Shown here: piece after piece, positions 48,529 to 58,092 of the stretch
How the letters are laid out: each line of letters begins with the position of its first letter
How positions within the stretch are numbered: position 1 is the stretch's first letter
The notes under the pieces: generated by a model
Databases searched by the model: none
What the model was told of the DNA's origin: nothing
What the model saw: the letters and a program-made list of their open reading frames with translations, nothing else
DNA from: FEN-1297 sp963843605
Lineage (GTDB): Bacteria > Bacteroidota > Ignavibacteria > Ignavibacteriales > Ignavibacteriaceae
DNA: 64,000 nucleotides
Direction: 5' to 3'
NCBI GenBank assembly: GCA_963843605.1
Contig: CAWJLA010000001.1
Coordinates: 1,302,001-1,366,000 of the forward strand
Made by a program: the position numbers and the translations under genes

Positions 48529-48542
48529 TGCCGGAGCAAAAG

Positions 48543-49445
48543 ATGAAAACAATTTTTTTATGTAACAACATTATGAAATCTTTAGCAAAATTATTTTTAA
48601 CGGTAGTTGTACTATTTATTTTTTCGGAATGCGGCAGTCCCGGTGTTAACGTAAACGATGCGCCTTACGAGCCTAAAATAACGGTTGAAGGATATTTATA
48701 CTGCGGTGAGACAGTAAAGGATATAAAACTAATGAGGAATTATCCGCTCGGCGCTCCGCTGGATCAAAGTACATTTTACCTTACCCCGACCGCAAATAAT
48801 GTTTCGGTTACTTTAAACGGTACCCCCCTTAATTTCGATCCTGCTACCGAAACTTACTACAACTGCACCATAAATATTAATTACGGTAAAACTTATAAAC
48901 TGGAGGTATTTGCCTCTATCGACGGCAAGGATCTTCACACTACATCTTCTACAATCACTCCTCAAAAAGGATTCGAGGTAATGAGGAAAAATCTCGGAGT
49001 AATAAAATACAATACAGTTTCGCCGAACGTCAGTTTTACAACCTCGCCGGGAACCGATTATTATATTTTTTCTATAGTACCCGATTCTGCAAGCACGGAT
49101 AATTTTATATATGCAAATGCATTGAGATCCAACGAAGATTCTAACAGGGTTGCTGACAATTTAAATGATTTAAAGTTCAGATACGGCACTTTGAATAATA
49201 TAGATTCGTACACCGGACAGATTTATTCGTACTTAGTTCAGCTAAACCAAACATGGTTTTACAGTTCATATACTTTAATTGCTTACGCCGGTGATAAGAA
49301 TTTCAAAGATTATGTAATGACCGCGCCTTCGGTGCAGGAATTCGACGGCAACTTTCACGAGCCAATCCAGATCTTTAACGGCGACGGCATCGGAGTGTTT
49401 GCCTCGGCAATTAGGGATACTGTTTTATTTACGATAACTAAATAA
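48543..49445 (+). CDS. DUF4249 lipoprotein
   Basis: 300 residues from ATG 48543, which has GGAG 6 nt upstream; an earlier ATG at 48525 lacks a ribosome site. The signal peptide runs into a lipobox FSEC (Cys about 30), so it is anchored to a membrane, here probably the outer one. The mature part is beta-rich: DAPYEPKITVEGYLYCGETV, LTPTANNVSVTLNGTPLNFD and the end VFASAIRDTVLFTITK. DUF4249 has no known function but repeatedly accompanies TonB receptors with CarboxypepD_reg domains, so it may be the surface ligand-binding partner. A shared operon with the receptor is likely. Confidence 0.85.
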   Translation: MKTIFLCNNIMKSLAKLFLTVVVLFIFSECGSPGVNVNDAPYEPKITVEGYLYCGETVKDIKLMRNYPLGAPLDQSTFYLTPTANNVSVTLNGTPLNFDPATETYYNCTININYGKTYKLEVFASIDGKDLHTTSSTITPQKGFEVMRKNLGVIKYNTVSPNVSFTTSPGTDYYIFSIVPDSASTDNFIYANALRSNEDSNRVADNLNDLKFRYGTLNNIDSYTGQIYSYLVQLNQTWFYSSYTLIAYAGDKNFKDYVMTAPSVQEFDGNFHEPIQIFNGDGIGVFASAIRDTVLFTITK

Positions 49446-49662
49446 AATTACCGGTACAGTGGATCGTGATATAAGGAATATGATGAGGATCTCTGTACCT
49501 TATTCCACTTATACTTCTAAACCTTTATTTCACGACTGCCTCTAAACCATATTCCCCTATTCGGCCAGTCACATTCATATCACTTGATATTTTATCTTAT
49601 TTTTATATATTGCCTTAAAAATTAAGTAATTATTTGCAAATTGCCTTATATTATTAGATCAT

Positions 49663-51111
49663 ATGGAAGTAGAGACTAATATATTAAATTTTTATAAATG
49701 TGCCGACGGCATCTGGGATGAAATGTGCGATAGGGAAAAGATCCGGCACCATTATTCAAAAGTCTTCGATGCTTTAAAAGACATGGACAACGAAACGCTC
49801 CAGGAAAAGAGCAGGCGTGCAGCAGAATTGTTTATGAACCAGGGAATTACCTTTACGGTCTATAACGATTACGCAGGCATAGAAAGAATCTTTCCTTTCG
49901 ATATCATTCCCAGAATAATATCGGGTAAAGAATGGGAACATATTGAAAAAGGTATACAGCAGAGATTAAAAGCTCTTAACTTATTTTTAAAAGATATTTA
50001 CTCTACTCAGAATATTATAAAAGATAAGGTCATACCGGCCGAACTTATTGCTTCATGTCCACATTACACGCGCGAAGCTTACGGAATCAAAGTGCCTTAC
50101 GATATTTATACACATATTTCAGGGATAGACTTAATTAGGGACGAAGACGGTAAATTTTATATTCTTGAAGATAATCTTCGCACTCCTTCCGGAGTTTCGT
50201 ATATGCTGGAAAACAGGGAAATGACAAAGCGCATCTTCCCCGAAATGCTGACGTTAAATAACGTACGAATAATAAATGACTATCCTCTTCTTTTGCATAA
50301 TATTATGCTTAAGCTGGATCCGAACGGAAACCCGAATCCCAATATTGTACTGCTTACACCAGGAGTATTTAACTCGGCATATTATGAGCATACATTTCTT
50401 GCAAGGCAGATGGGCATTCCTCTTGTCGAAGGAAGAGACCTTGTTGTAGATAACCACAAGGTTTATATGAAAACAACGAACGGCTTGGAACAGGTTAATG
50501 TTATTTACAGAAGGGTAGATGACGATTATCTTGATCCGCTTGTATTCATACCCGAAAGTACGCTGGGAGTACCCGGATTAATGGGCGCTTACCGGAAAGG
50601 CAACGTAGCTATAGTAAATGCGGTGGGCAACGGTGTGGCAGATGATAAAGCCGTTTATTCTTATGTACCGGACATGATCGCTTATTATTTAAATGAAGAA
50701 CAAATTCTTCCGAATGTGCCTACGTACAAATTGTCTTTGTCGGAAAACAGGGATTATGTTTTTAACAATATTGAAAAAATGGTAATAAAACGCACCAACC
50801 AGTCAGGCGGTTACGGAATGCTGATCGGCAACAAAGCAACTGAAGAAGAAATTATAAACGTCAGAATAGATATTGAAAGCAATCCGAGAAATTTCATAGC
50901 ACAACCTATAATAAAACTTTCAACAGTACCGTGCTTTATCGACGGCAAGTTTGTTCCAAGGCATGTGGATTTTCGTCCATACGCATTAACCGGTCCAGAT
51001 GGAACTACAATTGTTCCGGGAGGATTGACACGCGTTGCATTAAAAGAAGGTTCACTTGTTGTTAATTCCTCTCAGGGAGGCGGAAGTAAAGATACCTGGA
51101 TTATTGATTAA
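49663..51111 (+). CDS. Circularly permuted ATP-grasp enzyme (CP_ATPgrasp_2 type)
   Basis: 482 residues, cytoplasmic. N-terminal part KEWEHIEKGIQQRLKALNLF and HISGIDLIRDEDGKFYILED, then NLRTPSGVSYMLENR and RRVDDDYLDPLVF, SYVPDMIAYYLNEE and KRTNQSGGYGMLIG are the landmarks of the circularly permuted ATP-grasp type 2 family (COG2308). The predicted chemistry is ATP-dependent ligation of a carboxylate to an amine. It is the first of a three-gene set with alpha-E and transglutaminase genes, an order found in many bacteria; the set is predicted to modify peptides, product unknown. No ribosome site of note; AT-rich leader. Confidence 0.9.
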   Translation: MEVETNILNFYKCADGIWDEMCDREKIRHHYSKVFDALKDMDNETLQEKSRRAAELFMNQGITFTVYNDYAGIERIFPFDIIPRIISGKEWEHIEKGIQQRLKALNLFLKDIYSTQNIIKDKVIPAELIASCPHYTREAYGIKVPYDIYTHISGIDLIRDEDGKFYILEDNLRTPSGVSYMLENREMTKRIFPEMLTLNNVRIINDYPLLLHNIMLKLDPNGNPNPNIVLLTPGVFNSAYYEHTFLARQMGIPLVEGRDLVVDNHKVYMKTTNGLEQVNVIYRRVDDDYLDPLVFIPESTLGVPGLMGAYRKGNVAIVNAVGNGVADDKAVYSYVPDMIAYYLNEEQILPNVPTYKLSLSENRDYVFNNIEKMVIKRTNQSGGYGMLIGNKATEEEIINVRIDIESNPRNFIAQPIIKLSTVPCFIDGKFVPRHVDFRPYALTGPDGTTIVPGGLTRVALKEGSLVVNSSQGGGSKDTWIID

Positions 51112-51131
51112 TAAATAAATTAGTGAAACAA

Positions 51132-52076
51132 ATGCTGAGCAGAATCGCAGATTCGTTATTCTGGCTGAACCGCTATATGGAGCGGGCAGAAAGCCTATTA
51201 AGGATTGTCAAAACAAATTACGCCGTCTATCTTGAGAAGCGAATTAATGACAAGATTCCGTTATGGGATCATACGCTTGAATTATTTACTCCGGCGGGAA
51301 ATTCTCAGCTTGCCGCTATAGAAAACAACATGGAAGCCGCTCTCCGAATGCTTTTTATTGAAACAGACAATCCCAATTCTCTTAAAATTATAATTACCAG
51401 AGCAAGGGAAAATGCGAGAGGCGTACAGGACAACATAACAAAGGAAGTGTGGGAGCATGTCAACCGGTTTTATCATTTGATTAATGATCCGGCGTTTGAA
51501 GATAATCTTAGCGAAGTTAATATATTTCAAACTCTGGAGGTTTTAACCATGCATACACTATTGTATATCGGCGTAACCGAAAATACTATGCCCCGCGGGC
51601 TGGGATGGAGTTTTATGAATCTCGGCAGATACATTGAGAGATGCCTTCTAACAATTGAAATGATGATTAAACAATTGAGAATGATTAAATACGATTTAAA
51701 TTTTCAGAAAGACATCATGTACTGGAAGCATCTCTTATTATCGATGTCAGGGTTTGAATTGCATTTAAAAATTTACAGGTCCTCAGACTATACCCGCAAT
51801 GTTCTGCACCAGGTACTGTTTAACAATGACTTTATCAGATCAGTGGAATATTCACTTTCTCATATAAATAAATATTTAAATGAAATAACTAGTGAGAACA
51901 ATAGACCCGAGAATATTTCCTTGGTTAACAGTCTCAACCGCCTTTACAGCAAAGTCCGTTATTTCGATTTCACAACTATCAATAACGAAAATGTTCAATC
52001 TTATTTATATGATTTAAGGTCTGGTATGCTGGATTTCAGTATTAATCTTGAACAAATATTTTTTTCATATGCATAA
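51132..52076 (+). CDS. Alpha-E domain protein
   Basis: 314 residues from ATG 51132; a GTG nine bases upstream is possible, but the family start is MLSRIADSLFWLNRYMERAE. It is all-helical (alpha-E, COG2307), with RARENARGVQDNITKEVWEHVN and SFMNLGRYIERCLLTIEMM. Often fused to the CP ATP-grasp protein; here separate but directly downstream (20 bp). It probably binds the ligase or its peptide substrate; no catalytic residue is known. Confidence 0.9.
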   Translation: MLSRIADSLFWLNRYMERAESLLRIVKTNYAVYLEKRINDKIPLWDHTLELFTPAGNSQLAAIENNMEAALRMLFIETDNPNSLKIIITRARENARGVQDNITKEVWEHVNRFYHLINDPAFEDNLSEVNIFQTLEVLTMHTLLYIGVTENTMPRGLGWSFMNLGRYIERCLLTIEMMIKQLRMIKYDLNFQKDIMYWKHLLLSMSGFELHLKIYRSSDYTRNVLHQVLFNNDFIRSVEYSLSHINKYLNEITSENNRPENISLVNSLNRLYSKVRYFDFTTINNENVQSYLYDLRSGMLDFSINLEQIFFSYA

Positions 52077-52112
52077 TTATAAAAATGTAATAAGTCGATT
52101 AAAAGGAATTGC

Positions 52113-53057
52113 ATGCCGGTATTCAAAATACACCATATAACAAAGTACGAATACGACAGAAATATTAAAGAGAGTATCAACGAAATAAAGATATTTCCGT
52201 ACAGCTGCAGCGAACAGGTAATATTGCAGCATGATCTTGTAATTACAGGTCAGCCAGGACTTCATACTTATTACGATTACTGGGGAAACAAGACGGGCAT
52301 ATTTAATTTACTTTCTCCCCACAAAGAACTTGTAATTGAAAGCAAACTTATTGTGCGTACGTTATTATCCACACAAGGACAAACAAAATTCCTATCGGGA
52401 TGGAGGGAATTAAACAGCGGAGTTAAGGGCAAGCTTCGACTGATTGAACTTACTTCCGCGGCTCCCGTAAAACAACAGGATAAAATCAACGTAATTTCAA
52501 AAAATATTTTCGATAAGAATAAAAACGTCGCTGAAGTGGTTGAAAACTGCAACGAGTATATTTATAATACTTTCGAATATATTAAAGGCATTACAAACAT
52601 AGAGACTACCGTTGATGAAATCCTAGATAAGCAGGCCGGCGTCTGCCAGGATTTTGCTCACGTAATGCTTCAGATACTCCGCACTTTAAGTATTCCCTGC
52701 AGATATGTCAGCGGTTATATTTGTCCGAATAAAAACGGTATGCGAGGCGAGGGTGCCACACACGCCTGGGTAGAAGTTTGGCTTCCGTACCTGGGCTGGA
52801 CAGGCATTGACCCCACGAATAATATTTGGGCAACTGATTCGCACGTCAAACTAGCTGTCGGCAGGGATTTTAAAGACTGCACGCCGGTAAAAGGATCATT
52901 CAAAGGACCCGCGAGACAAAAGCTTTCGGTCTATGTTTCTATCGGTTATGAAGACGGGCAGGTTTTTAACGAAGTAAATGACGTTAAAATGGTAACACAA
53001 TCAATAGTTCCTAATGAAGAAATTATGAACGAAAGTTTTGCTTCACAACAGCAGTGA
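52113..53057 (+). CDS. Transglutaminase-like protein with bacterial N-terminal domain
   Basis: 314 residues. An N-terminal beta domain of the bacterial transglutaminase type (FKIHHITKYEYDRNIKESIN, YYDYWGNKTGIFNLLSPH) precedes the papain-fold domain with Cys178 in AGVCQDFAHVMLQI, His217 in GEGATHAWVEVWLP and Asp233 in TGIDPTNN, the full triad. It has no signal peptide, so it is cytoplasmic. Together with the ATP-grasp ligase and alpha-E genes it forms the conserved COG2308-COG2307-COG1305 set; transglutaminase-like members there are thought to cut or transfer peptides. The gene ends 36 bp after the previous one begins its own spacer; one transcript is likely. Confidence 0.93.
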   Translation: MPVFKIHHITKYEYDRNIKESINEIKIFPYSCSEQVILQHDLVITGQPGLHTYYDYWGNKTGIFNLLSPHKELVIESKLIVRTLLSTQGQTKFLSGWRELNSGVKGKLRLIELTSAAPVKQQDKINVISKNIFDKNKNVAEVVENCNEYIYNTFEYIKGITNIETTVDEILDKQAGVCQDFAHVMLQILRTLSIPCRYVSGYICPNKNGMRGEGATHAWVEVWLPYLGWTGIDPTNNIWATDSHVKLAVGRDFKDCTPVKGSFKGPARQKLSVYVSIGYEDGQVFNEVNDVKMVTQSIVPNEEIMNESFASQQQ

Positions 53058-53218
53058 TCCGGAATCAAGGGTATAGTAGTATTAGGTATGAACGGTTTTT
53101 ACAGGAAACCCAATATATCTTATTTCTTGAAATATACTTTCGTTAAATTTTAAAAATTATTCTTTAAAATAAATCCCCCCGCCGCGACGGATGGAGGGAC
53201 TGGAGAGTGCGGGGAGAA

Positions 53219-53791
53219 TTATTTGTTTTTAATCGAATCCGGGGATGCAGGCGGACCTAAAAGCATATCCAGACAATTGAGTTCATTCAGTGCACTGCCG
53301 TGATCGTAACACGGCTGATTTCTCTGCATGCAAGGAGGCTCGAAATTATTGTCTCCAAGCCGACGGCCTCTCTCCCTTTTGAACATAGGCTGCTGAGGTA
53401 TATCTTCTCCGGGTTCCGGGAAAAAATTAATTTGAGGGGCATCCGGAGGCGGAGGCATCATCCCGCAATCTTTCATTTCGGCAGTCAACTTTTTAAACTT
53501 TTCGGTTTGATCTTTATTGAGCACCTTTACAATTTCGTCGTGTGATTTTTCCAATACGGTTCTTGTGCTGTCCCGGAATTTTTTAATAATTCCCGATTCC
53601 TTTTCTCTCAACATGTCGGTTTGTTGTTTCAAATCCTTAAATATTTTATCAACTTTTGCGGTCTGGCTCTCTGTGAGGTTTAAAGCCTTTTTTAAATTGT
53701 CCGGTCCCGCTGTAGACATCATTCTTGGCTGGGCACATAAAGCGGTACAGCAAATTATAAGTGCAGCTAAAAAAAAATTTGCCGATTTCAT
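53219..53791 (-). CDS. Periplasmic Spy/CpxP-like LTxxQ-type protein
   Basis: 190 residues from ATG 53791 (MKSANFFLAALIICCTALCA), with AAGGA 6 nt upstream; the longer frame lacks a signal sequence. Mature part helical: KKALNLTESQTAKVDKIFKD contains LTESQ, the Spy/CpxP family LTxxQ motif, then DEIVKVLNKDQTEKFKKL. The C-terminal third is Pro- and acidic-rich (PPPPDAPQINFFPEPGEDIP). Such proteins act as ATP-free chaperones or sense misfolded proteins/metal in the envelope. It lies at the end of the sigma/anti-sigma chain; the gap to the next gene upstream is about 200 bp. Confidence 0.8.
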   Translation of the reverse strand: MKSANFFLAALIICCTALCAQPRMMSTAGPDNLKKALNLTESQTAKVDKIFKDLKQQTDMLREKESGIIKKFRDSTRTVLEKSHDEIVKVLNKDQTEKFKKLTAEMKDCGMMPPPPDAPQINFFPEPGEDIPQQPMFKRERGRRLGDNNFEPPCMQRNQPCYDHGSALNELNCLDMLLGPPASPDSIKNK

Positions 53792-54057
53792 ATCAATCCT
53801 TTCGTTAAATACAAACGTTAGACAACGGCGGGAGCAGCAGCATTCCATAAAAGTACTTAACTAAATGCTTAAAATATATTTTTCATCTTTAAATATTTCA
53901 TTTGCACTAATAAAATGATTACTCACTATCGCCGCCTGGGTTTTTGAAACCGCCTGCAATAAATATTAACAAGAATAACAGTTTTCATTAGGTAACATGA
54001 AGTATCCCGAGCAAAATGACAAATCATGTCGAAAAGAGAAGTCAGTATGAACGCGAT

Positions 54058-54447
54058 TTAATTCATGGGTTCATTCGGAGGAGGAGGTGGAGGATTTTTA
54101 AAACGGATAAGTTCGTTATTCAGGATCTCCTTCTGGCTATTCGTAAGCAAAGGACGCAGCTCCACTTTCATAGAGTCTATTACCGCTACACCTTCAAGCC
54201 TTGCCTTGTCGATGGTCAGTAATATCTTTTGATCGTACTTTTTTAGTATTGGTTCAACGGCTTTGGCCTGAGCCGGATTTAACCGGAGTACATCTTCAAG
54301 TCTTTTGGAAAAATCTATTTTGCCTCTTTCAAACGGAGGCTTGCGGAATTGGTCGTTGACAAAGACGCTGCGAAGAAAGAATCCGCATATGATACCGAAT
54401 ATAAATATGCTCAAGACCAAAACGCTGGATTTCGTTTGAATATTCAT
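54058..54447 (-). CDS. Membrane-anchored heavy-metal-sensor/Spy-like protein
   Basis: 129 residues. An N-terminal hydrophobic helix (SVLVLSIFIFGIICGFFLRS, about 8-27) anchors it in the inner membrane; the rest is periplasmic and helical: FSKRLEDVLRLNPAQAKAVE has an LNPAQ motif like the Spy/CpxP LTxxQ, and TNSQKEILNNELIRFKNP follows. The protein ends in six prolines plus NEPMN. Type resembles periplasmic heavy-metal sensors. It is the third gene after the ECF sigma factor, so it is a likely output or regulator of the envelope-stress response. Confidence 0.75.
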   Translation of the reverse strand: MNIQTKSSVLVLSIFIFGIICGFFLRSVFVNDQFRKPPFERGKIDFSKRLEDVLRLNPAQAKAVEPILKKYDQKILLTIDKARLEGVAVIDSMKVELRPLLTNSQKEILNNELIRFKNPPPPPPNEPMN

Positions 54448-54455
54448 ATAAAACC

Positions 54456-54880
54456 TTAGTGAAAAAAAGAATATAATTTATTGTAAAATGTTTCTGCAAT
54501 TGATGCCTCCTGTTTTTGAATACCCAATGCACTCTGCAGTGATATTTGCCCGTTCCTTGAAAAATTATATGATACGGATATTATTATGATAATTATTGTT
54601 GCGTATACTATTCTTCTGAATAACAGGTTTAAGGATTTTAAAAAAGGTAGTCTGTATTTATTTTAGTGACGGTTGAATTAATTTTTTGCAGAATTCTTTC
54701 TTCGAATCCCGTTTCAAAATCCCTAATGACACCTGAAGATATGTCTTCTCTTAATCGTTGAATTTTATCCTTTTCTTGTCTTAATTTACCGTTCGAGGCA
54801 AGCGCACCGGTTAATATCTTATCCTCTTCTTCGGAAAGATTTCTTTCAAAACTTTCATATAGTAATTTTTCAATATTCAT
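54456..54880 (-). pseudogene. Transmembrane anti-sigma factor, split by one base in an A run
   Basis: The first frame (ATG 54880, stop at 54638) is an 80-residue acidic helical protein (MNIEKLLYESFERNLSEEED, FETGFEERILQKINSTVTKI) like the cytoplasmic part of anti-sigma factors. In the next frame the text goes on without a gap: LKSLNLLFRRIVYATIIIII, with a membrane helix, then SYNFSRNGQISLQSALGIQK and a stop at 54456. The joint is the A run 54640-54645 (six A, seven would restore the frame). Restored length about 140 residues with one membrane helix, as expected for an ECF anti-sigma partner. The start overlaps the sigma gene's end (ATGA-type, 4 bp). Indel by sequencing error or mutation. Confidence 0.7.
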
Positions 54881-55449
54881 AAAATATCTCCGTAGGGAGT
54901 TAATAATTCTTTTAATATTTTTTGCCCTCTTGCCAGACGTGAAAGAACCGTCCCGAAGGGCAGATCAAGAATTTTAGCGGTTTCTTCGGTTGAATAACCG
55001 TCAATTAATCTTAGAACAATCACCGGACGGTATTTGGCATTTAGTTTTGCCACAGCATTATTTATAATTTCCCTGCTCTCATTGAACATTAATGGCGTTT
55101 CCTGTCCCTCTAAATCCGTTCCTTCTTCGAGCATCTTATGGAAGGAAAAGAATCTTTTCCGTTTTTGCTTTTTTATTTCATTTAAGGATAAATTTATCGC
55201 AATTCGCGTTAGATAAGTGCTTAACGATGATTCACCCTTAAAATTATTCATTGACCGGTAGAATCTGATAAACACCTCCTGACCTATATCTTCCGCCTCT
55301 TCGCATCTACCTATCATACCGTATATCGTTGCGGCGATTCTAGATTTATTACGCCTGACAATTTCTTTAAAAGCAAATTGATCTCCCTCTTTAGACAATT
55401 CAATAAGGTCAATATCTGAAATATTCTCAATAGAAGCGCAATTTATCAA
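54877..55449 (-). CDS. ECF-type RNA polymerase sigma factor
   Basis: 190 residues. Region 2 reads DQFAFKEIVRRNKSRIAATI YGMI then EEAEDIGQEVFIRFYRSMNN, the -10 recognition helix; region 4 reads LNAKYRPVIVLRLIDGYSTE and ETAKILDLPFGTVLSRLARG, the helix-turn-helix for -35. TTG start at 55449 is the only start that keeps the family N-terminus; an ATG just upstream is in another frame. The next gene overlaps by 4 bp and encodes the likely anti-sigma, followed by two Spy-like proteins, so the unit looks like an envelope-stress sigma system. Autoregulation is expected but no promoter was pinned down. Confidence 0.92.
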   Translation of the reverse strand: MINCASIENISDIDLIELSKEGDQFAFKEIVRRNKSRIAATIYGMIGRCEEAEDIGQEVFIRFYRSMNNFKGESSLSTYLTRIAINLSLNEIKKQKRKRFFSFHKMLEEGTDLEGQETPLMFNESREIINNAVAKLNAKYRPVIVLRLIDGYSTEETAKILDLPFGTVLSRLARGQKILKELLTPYGDIL

Positions 55450-55644
55450 GCGTCTTTCCGTTCCATTGTAATGCTTTATCGGTTAGACAACAGAAAAATA
55501 ATATATATTCCAATTTTCTTTACCGGAGTATAAATTATTCTGAAGGCCGTAAAATAAATACCGGATACCTCGATACATTTTTATCATGCATCTTGTATCC
55601 GGCATCCCGAATTAATAATAGGAGTGTATCTTTCTAATAACTAA

Positions 55645-58092
55645 TTATGAATTACTGCTTCTAAATTCTATTTCTTTAATCGATATCCGTATGCTTTCAA
55701 GAATTCGGTAGTCATCAATTTTTTTCTCGATCTTCAGCAGAAACGGAATAACTTCACTGTCGCCTATTCTTCCGAGACCTTTTACTGCCATCAGCCTGGC
55801 CACCCAATAAGGATCTTCCGAATATTTTTCAAGCAGATTTTTTGTTGTTTCTTTATCCAGATTCAACCTTGTAAGAATTCCGATTGCTTCAATTCTTAAA
55901 GTTTCCGGCTGGCCGTATACCGCGAATTTTTCAGCTTCACTGTAAGCTTTGCTTGAATCTAATTTTAGAAGCGCCTTTAATGCCGCTCTTCTTATTATCG
56001 GACTGTATGAATTAGAATCAAGAGTTTTGTTTATTAAAGGAATAGCTTTAGAAGGATACGCAGATGCGAGGGCCGAGACCGCCGCAGCTTTTACCTGATA
56101 AATGTCCGCATTATTAAATACGGATCCTATTTTTTGTGCAACATCTTGCCCTTGAAAATTACCCATTGAATTTAAGGCAGCAATTTTTACATCCGGATCC
56201 TTATCGTCAGCGGCCGCCATCAAAGCATTCTTTGCTTTTGAATCTTTAAAATTTCCAAGAGCTTCTGCGCAGACTGATCTCACCCCCTCAAAATCGTCGT
56301 TCCGTAACTCCGCAATTAGGGCTTCCTCGGCCTCATTTCCTTTTTTACCGCCGAGTTGTTGCGCCGCCCGTACTCTTCCCACTACATTAGTATCGTTCTT
56401 AAGCTGGTAAGCAAGCTCGTCTATGCTTTTATCGAAATTAAGTTCTTCCAGAAGTACGTTTCCTTCGTCGAAATTAACCATCAGCGGTTTTTCCTGAACA
56501 TCAAAAACAAAACTGTTCCGCAATGAATCAATCAGAATTCTTTCTGAAATTTTCTTAGAAGGAGTAACGATATAAACATCGACGGGCATTTTATATACCG
56601 GAGTTAGACTATCTGTCTTTTGAGTCTGTTCAACATTTAAATAAAGCTTATTTCGGTTGGAATCGTAATTATAACTGACATCGAAGACAGGGTGACCTGC
56701 TTTGAAAAGCCATTCGTTGTAAAACCAATATAGATTGCGGCCGGTAGCTTCGAGAACTGCTTTTTCAAAATCGTGCGTATCGACATTTTGAAATTGATTT
56801 TTCGATACATAATATTTGATTGCCTTAAAGAACAATTTATCGCCGAGAATATTTTTTAACATATGAAGTATTGATGAGCCTCTTTCGTAAACATTGGCGC
56901 CGAATGCATCGTCAGCTGTTCCGTATCTGTTATTAACAGTAGGCAGATTTTCGTATTTCTCATCCTTCAACACTACCCGATGATCTTTGTACATTTCATA
57001 ATTAAAATGATCCTTCCCGTACGCATGCTCGCCGTAAAGAGCTTCGAAATAAGTAGCAAAGCCTTCGTTAAGCCAGATGTTCGCCCAATTGCGGCACGTA
57101 AGCAAATCGCCGAACCATTGATGCGCGGTTTCATGAGAAACAAGGTCGGTAGTAGTCTCTTCCGGATGAGAGTATTTATCATGGAAAGTTCCGTCGGTAA
57201 GAGTAATTGCCGAAACATTTTCCATACCGCCGGCAGTAAATTCGGATACTCCGGAAAGTGCAAGCTTCTGCCATGGATAGTGATACCCGGTAATGCGGGA
57301 TAAATATTTTACAATATCCGGCGTATGCGAAAAATTTGCTTCGGCATCTTTTACGTATTGTGGAGCAACATAATAATAAATAGGTACATCATCCCATCTT
57401 GTTTTTATAATTTTAAATTTACCCGCCACAATTGAATTCAGATAAACAACATGCGGTTTATTCTCGACCCAGTAAAACGATTTGGTGCGGTTCTTTTTGT
57501 CTGCAGTAACCTTTTTAAGTATTCCGTTTGATACAACAACCCAATAGAAAGGTACGGTTGCAGTAATTGCGCTTGTACCGAAATCATCGGGATAATCATG
57601 ACAGGGATACCAGAACCGGGCATCTTCAGATTCGCTCTGGCTCCATAGCTGCGGAGTAACATCTGGGTAAGCGCTGTCAGGCATTATGAAAAAGATTCCT
57701 CTTCCTGGAGGTACAGCGGTATATTCAACGGTAAACGTAAGTGTGTCTTTTAATCCGTAAGTTCTGTCTAAATCAATTGATAATATTTTACCGTTGTAAT
57801 CAAATGTCAGTTTTTTCTTACCCATAATTACTTTTTCAATTGCCATTGCCTCAGCATTGAGATGAACGGTCTTATACGCAGTTCTTAAAGGAACTATTTT
57901 TTCAGTTGCACTGCCGATAATTTCTTTCCGCTGAATGTTAAAATGAAGTTTTAAATCGAGATGTATCATGTGAAATTCTTTATCGGGAGCATGATGAACA
58001 GGAAGGGATGAATATGAAACACTTGGCTGAGCCCATAAATAATTAGCGGAAAGTAATATGACCAAGGCAAACCGCTGAAAATATTTTAGCAT
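55645..58092 (-). CDS. M1-family aminopeptidase with HEAT-repeat end
   Basis: 815 residues, exported (signal peptide about 1-21, cleavage at LWA|QP). N-terminal saddle, then the gluzincin catalytic domain: GGMEN (288-292), the N-terminal exopeptidase motif, and HETAHQW (320-326) with Glu343 in WLNEGFATYFE, giving the zinc site HExxH-18-E. C-terminal third (about 565-815) is HEAT-repeat rich: AAQQLGGKKGNEAEEALIAE, LMAAADDKDPDVKIAALNSM, DPYWVARLMAVKGLGRIGDS. A helical-repeat end replaces the usual ERAP1-type C domain. It should clip N-terminal residues from peptides in the periplasm or outside. Monocistronic. Confidence 0.9.
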   Translation of the reverse strand: MLKYFQRFALVILLSANYLWAQPSVSYSSLPVHHAPDKEFHMIHLDLKLHFNIQRKEIIGSATEKIVPLRTAYKTVHLNAEAMAIEKVIMGKKKLTFDYNGKILSIDLDRTYGLKDTLTFTVEYTAVPPGRGIFFIMPDSAYPDVTPQLWSQSESEDARFWYPCHDYPDDFGTSAITATVPFYWVVVSNGILKKVTADKKNRTKSFYWVENKPHVVYLNSIVAGKFKIIKTRWDDVPIYYYVAPQYVKDAEANFSHTPDIVKYLSRITGYHYPWQKLALSGVSEFTAGGMENVSAITLTDGTFHDKYSHPEETTTDLVSHETAHQWFGDLLTCRNWANIWLNEGFATYFEALYGEHAYGKDHFNYEMYKDHRVVLKDEKYENLPTVNNRYGTADDAFGANVYERGSSILHMLKNILGDKLFFKAIKYYVSKNQFQNVDTHDFEKAVLEATGRNLYWFYNEWLFKAGHPVFDVSYNYDSNRNKLYLNVEQTQKTDSLTPVYKMPVDVYIVTPSKKISERILIDSLRNSFVFDVQEKPLMVNFDEGNVLLEELNFDKSIDELAYQLKNDTNVVGRVRAAQQLGGKKGNEAEEALIAELRNDDFEGVRSVCAEALGNFKDSKAKNALMAAADDKDPDVKIAALNSMGNFQGQDVAQKIGSVFNNADIYQVKAAAVSALASAYPSKAIPLINKTLDSNSYSPIIRRAALKALLKLDSSKAYSEAEKFAVYGQPETLRIEAIGILTRLNLDKETTKNLLEKYSEDPYWVARLMAVKGLGRIGDSEVIPFLLKIEKKIDDYRILESIRISIKEIEFRSSNS

